64,000 bases of DNA. Source: Candidatus Enterococcus huntleyi (GTDB lineage: Bacteria > Bacillota > Bacilli > Lactobacillales > Enterococcaceae). Position 1 is the stretch's first letter. Each line of letters starts with the position of its first letter. The stretch lies in contig NZ_MAEJ01000009.1 of the NCBI RefSeq assembly GCF_009933175.1, forward strand, positions 1-64,000. The letters run 5' to 3'. The notes below the pieces were generated by a model that did not search any database, was not told where the DNA came from, and saw nothing but the letters and a program-made list of their open reading frames with translations. Positions 60,936 through 64,000 of the stretch are shown here, in pieces. Both the position numbers and the translations under genes were made by a program.

Positions 60936-61068
60936 TTCTACTGAAGCCTCCCTCTCATTAGTAGTTTACCACAAGCAAAATAGGAATATAAACACTTCCC
61001 GATTAAAATGCTTTTAAGAAGCCATTTTTTTGCGTATACTAGATCAGATAACACAAAAGGAGTGTCCC

Positions 61069-61746
61069 ATGAATAAAAAATCACAGAAAAAAAACATTAC
61101 TTCAATAATTGCCCTACTAATTGTTTTAGTCTCCGGTGCGTTTGGGCTTAACCTAGACAAATTTACCGGTCCCACCGCTACTAGCCCCTCTAGTACGGTC
61201 ACTGAAAATAAAAATACGGCTTTACCGACAGAAGCTGACCTTCAACCCGTAGGCAATAATCCAGGGATTACCGAAAATGGTCCAGCCAACTTTACCGCAG
61301 CTGAACTCAAATGGACGGATACTGGTTGGATTGACTATTTCCCTTTAGATTCACAGCAGCGACCGACTGGTGCAGAAGCCTTGTTAACAAAAGAAATGAT
61401 CAATACCGGGACTAGCGCGAATCGAGATATTCGGCCACCAGGCTTCATCTCTGGTCCTAAGTATGATCACTCTAGAGGTCACCTAATTGCCAAGCAATTT
61501 GGAGGAAGTGGCGATGAACCAAAGAATTTAGTCACCCTCTATCAATATCCAGTCAATGATCCTTATATGAATTTTTATGAATTAAAAATTCGCCACGCCT
61601 TAAATGAAGGAGATACGGTTCGTTATCGTGTCACACCTATCTACCAAGGCAAAGACTTACTCCCTAGCGCAGTGACTCTAGATGCCAAAGGCCTGACTCA
61701 ACACTCCACGATTGATTTTTCAGTAACCATTCCCAATGTAAAGTAG
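61069..61746 (+). CDS. DNA/RNA non-specific endonuclease, membrane anchored
   Basis: About 225 residues. Basic N-terminus and one hydrophobic segment (about 11-27, signal anchor or signal peptide), a Thr/Ser-rich linker, then a beta-beta-alpha-metal nuclease domain with DHSRGHLIAKQFGG (catalytic H138 in the RGH motif) and a metal-site asparagine N153 in PKNLVTLYQ. EndA/NucA-like. It acts outside the cytoplasm in nutrient scavenging, biofilm or DNA uptake. ATG at 61069 follows AAAGGAG; the longer frame from 61030 has no signal. Confidence 0.92.
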   Translation: MNKKSQKKNITSIIALLIVLVSGAFGLNLDKFTGPTATSPSSTVTENKNTALPTEADLQPVGNNPGITENGPANFTAAELKWTDTGWIDYFPLDSQQRPTGAEALLTKEMINTGTSANRDIRPPGFISGPKYDHSRGHLIAKQFGGSGDEPKNLVTLYQYPVNDPYMNFYELKIRHALNEGDTVRYRVTPIYQGKDLLPSAVTLDAKGLTQHSTIDFSVTIPNVK

Positions 61747-61756
61747 GTGTTTTTCA

Positions 61757-62122
61757 ATGTTTGTAGAACGACAACATGATTCCTTAGAAGAGGTGCTCGA
61801 CTGGTTACAGACGCAAGCACCCAGTGAATGGGCTGAGTTACTATTTATTCCAGAGCAAAACTATTTACTGACGCGCAGTCTCTCCGCCCTTCGCTCACCA
61901 TTAACCTTATCAGTTGATTGTTACGAACGCTGGCTCAGTGAAGGCGGCATATTACTCGCGCGCACCATTGACGGCGATTATATAGGGGAAAAGCATCAAC
62001 AAACCTATTTTTTACCCCGTTCCCTCGTGTTAGACGATATTCGCGTGTACCCACGCCCGTTTATCCAGCTACTCTGCGCATACGAACTCAGCGAAGCTCC
62101 TATTGAAAGTTTCTTTCTATAG
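61757..62122 (+). CDS. Hypothetical protein next to the nuclease gene, 121 residues
   Basis: Not recognised. MFVERQHDSLEEVLDWLQTQ, acidic (many Asp/Glu), soluble, without an export signal. It starts 10 bp after the nuclease stop and shares its terminator, so the two form one transcript. A cytoplasmic acidic partner could be an inhibitor protecting the cell from the nuclease before export, but nothing in the sequence proves it. The ribosome binding site (TAGGTG) is weak. Confidence 0.65.
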   Translation: MFVERQHDSLEEVLDWLQTQAPSEWAELLFIPEQNYLLTRSLSALRSPLTLSVDCYERWLSEGGILLARTIDGDYIGEKHQQTYFLPRSLVLDDIRVYPRPFIQLLCAYELSEAPIESFFL

Positions 62123-62126
62123 AACA

Positions 62127-62183
62127 GAAGAAGCCCTTCCTCCAAAATAGTTGACTATTTTAGGGGAAGAGCTTCTTCATTTT
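62127..62183 (+). terminator. Terminator of the nuclease operon
   Basis: AGAAGC.CTTCC..AAATAG pairs with CTATTT..GGAAG.GCTTCT around TTGA, followed by CATTTT. It may also serve nagA from the other side. Confidence 0.8.
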
Positions 62184-62270
62184 ATAGTTCGTTACCATCT
62201 ATTCAGTCTTCTCACTACTGACAGGTGACAACAAGTAATATTGTAAGATGCGAACAGACCTACGTTTTAT

Positions 62271-63419
62271 TTACACGTGATAACGTTCGGCACCATCTAG
62301 ATAAGTTGCTTGTAATTCCATAGCTGGATTTAATACGATGAAATCGGCAGCGCGACCTTGAGTGATACTACCGCATTGGTCATCAATCTGGCAACTTACA
62401 GCTGGAATCAACGTGGCCATCATAACCGCTTGTTCTGGTGTAGCAATCCCCCAGTCAACAACGTTTTTGATTGCTTCTTTCAATTTCAAGATGCTTCCTG
62501 CCAAATTACCACTTTCAAGACGAGCCGTTCCATCCTTGACCACTACAGGGAATTCGCCTAAATTATAGTCTCCATCAGGCATACCACCCGCCATCATACA
62601 ATCCGTAATCAATGCAATATGATCATGGCCAGCTTTTTCCATCAGAATTTCTGCCGCATTTCTATGGACATGATGCCCATCACAAATTAATTCGGAGAAC
62701 ACATGCTGCAAGCTCATCAATGCACCAACCATACCTGGTTCGCGGTGATTTAAACCTCTCATACCGTTAAATGCATGGACGAAAACACTGGCACCAGCTT
62801 CGACAGCTTCTTGAGCTTCAGCTAAAGTTGCATTACTATGCCCTAAAGAAACTACCACACCTTCATCAGTCACTTGTTTAACAAATTCCTTGACTCCTTT
62901 ACGTTCAGGTGCCAAAGCAATTTTCTTAATCAATCCACCAGAAGCTGCTTGCCATTCGTGGAACGTCGCCAAATCAGGATCTCCAAAATAGCTAGGATTT
63001 TGTGCACCCTTATGCTCTTCTGTGAAAAAAGGTCCTTCAAAATAAATCCCTTGAATTTTAGCACCTGTCACATCTTTGTAGGTCTTTCCGATTGTTTCTG
63101 CCACATCTCGCAAACGTTCTTTACTTGACGTTAAGGTTGTTGGTAAAAATGAAGTCACTCCACAAGACAATAAACCTTCTGACATCGCCTGAATACCTTC
63201 AGCATCATTATCCATTACATCATGATTCATGTACCCATGAATATGTGTATCGACTAGTCCAGGGGCAATCCATTGGCCACTTTGATCAATCACAGTTGCT
63301 TCTCCAGCTGGCTGCTCAGAAACATACTCGCCAAAGACACCATCCGTAATCTCCAAATAACCTGGACCCTTCACACCGGACTTCATAAAGAATTTGTCTG
63401 CATAGATAAAAGTTTTCAT
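62271..63419 (-). CDS. nagA: N-acetylglucosamine-6-phosphate deacetylase
   Basis: First intracellular step of GlcNAc catabolism, giving GlcN-6-P; also used in recycling of wall amino sugars. 382 residues of the amidohydrolase fold: VDTHIHG (H59, H61), GIYFEGPFF (metal-site Glu), LGHSNA, VHAFNGM and TDCMMAGGMPDG (catalytic Asp). It is a single gene; nagB is not adjacent. Start is supported by the family position of MKTFIYADKF. Confidence 0.96.
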   Translation of the reverse strand: MKTFIYADKFFMKSGVKGPGYLEITDGVFGEYVSEQPAGEATVIDQSGQWIAPGLVDTHIHGYMNHDVMDNDAEGIQAMSEGLLSCGVTSFLPTTLTSSKERLRDVAETIGKTYKDVTGAKIQGIYFEGPFFTEEHKGAQNPSYFGDPDLATFHEWQAASGGLIKKIALAPERKGVKEFVKQVTDEGVVVSLGHSNATLAEAQEAVEAGASVFVHAFNGMRGLNHREPGMVGALMSLQHVFSELICDGHHVHRNAAEILMEKAGHDHIALITDCMMAGGMPDGDYNLGEFPVVVKDGTARLESGNLAGSILKLKEAIKNVVDWGIATPEQAVMMATLIPAVSCQIDDQCGSITQGRAADFIVLNPAMELQATYLDGAERYHV

Positions 63420-63495
63420 TCTACTCGCTCCTTCAATTTTTCTACCTTTAAATTACTCTTATTTTTCAAATAAGTCAAGAATGGTGTAGACCATT

Positions 63496-64000
63496 TTATC
63501 CAAAAGTAGCAATTCTTCTCACTTCAGTAGAAAGTTGCTGATAAATCAAGGCTTCTGAATTTCGCTCATTCTGCGTCAATAATTTACTCTTTAATTGAAA
63601 TAACTCTTCTAAATAGTAGAAACTATTTTTTCGACGCGCCAACTCAATCCCACAATCAACCAATTCATCAGCCAATGTATACTGTTCTTTTTTGTCTAAG
63701 AAGCTCGCATAATTATAAAAAATCTTGGTTAATTCTGCGTTCCCGCGTTGATTTGGGAGTCGATAAAACAAATGAATACTCCGTTTCAAATACTGTTCCG
63801 CTTCTTCAAGATGCCCCATGTCTCCATAGACTTTTCCGATGCAACTGATTAATTGAACCTCTTCTTTAGAAACATGCATTTTATCTAGCTTAAAAGTGTA
63901 TGACAAGCCACGTTTCAATAACGAAAGAGCCTTTTCGCAATTGCCATGTAAGAAAAATTCACAGCTCCCGGAATAATAAAAATATAATTGAATATCTGTA
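63496..64000 (-). CDS. C-terminal part of a TPR-type protein, probably Rgg/PlcR-like regulator (partial)
   Basis: The frame is open to the window edge, so the 5' end is missing; at least 167 residues are present. It is rich in helical-pair repeats (YGDMGHLEEAEQYLKRSIHLFYRL, KKEQYTLADELVDCGIELA, ERNSEALIYQQLSTEV), the pattern of the TPR peptide-binding region of Rgg/PlcR/NprR-type regulators. The DNA-binding N-terminus, if any, is outside, so the call is tentative. Confidence 0.65.
   Translation of the reverse strand, partial: TDIQLYFYYSGSCEFFLHGNCEKALSLLKRGLSYTFKLDKMHVSKEEVQLISCIGKVYGDMGHLEEAEQYLKRSIHLFYRLPNQRGNAELTKIFYNYASFLDKKEQYTLADELVDCGIELARRKNSFYYLEELFQLKSKLLTQNERNSEALIYQQLSTEVRRIATFG

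Overview
The window is about 64 kb of low-GC Gram-positive chromosome, and it is most probably an Enterococcus. The grounds are a pdhABCD operon whose E2 carries two lipoyl domains, the Bacillota-type pur operon with separate purS, purQ and small purL, flotillin beside NfeD, D,D-carboxypeptidase and GH73 wall enzymes, and mosaic two-hairpin intergenic repeats that resemble in architecture the EFAR elements described in E. faecalis. The species cannot be fixed from sequence alone. Most genes lie on the minus strand.

Layout. 1-800: an array of six 94-96 bp two-hairpin repeats beside the typA terminator. 810-3872: typA, an inositol-phosphatase family gene and a UPF0223 gene. 3975-5347: a gene-free stretch with a pair of 136 bp terminal-inverted-repeat elements and more hairpin repeats. 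5348-8502: a UvrA-like ABC protein and its MerR-type regulator, joined by a promoter with the 19 bp spacer typical of MerR control. 9253-14486: pyruvate dehydrogenase operon. 14868-18408: Mg2+ transport P-type ATPase with an M-box riboswitch, a block of inserted hairpin repeats, a short proline-containing leader ORF and a hairpin. 18474-21407: MocR-type regulator divergent from pyridoxine kinase and an ECF S component (vitamin B6 salvage). 21538-24177: UDP-GlcNAc 2-epimerase; PadR regulator with a membrane-protein partner. 24271-26217: ABC-F ATPase preceded by a terminator and an unannotated 45-codon ORF. 26225-28535: GMP reductase, aldo/keto reductase. 28693-31856: TetR-controlled ABC transporter with an alpha/beta hydrolase.

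32001-48215 is a purine block: purCSQLFMNHD and purEKB operons separated by one plus-strand gene of unknown function, then pbuX-xpt under a guanine-type purine riboswitch. Together with guaC this covers de novo IMP synthesis plus salvage and interconversion. PurBox-like motifs lie before purE, purC and guaC.

48249-53226: a TIM-barrel protein of unknown function, a GH73 glucosaminidase, two tandem VanY-like carboxypeptidases (one apparently starting at ATT), a conserved hypothetical and a Gfo/Idh/MocA oxidoreductase. 53253-64000: aromatic-acid-exporter-like protein, flotillin/NfeD, a two-gene ABC exporter with a very long coiled-coil permease, a membrane-anchored DNA/RNA non-specific nuclease with a small partner ORF, nagA, and the 3' part of a TPR-type protein cut by the window edge.

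No rRNA, tRNA, CRISPR array or intact transposase gene was seen. All motif positions were read by eye; no database search or folding program was run.
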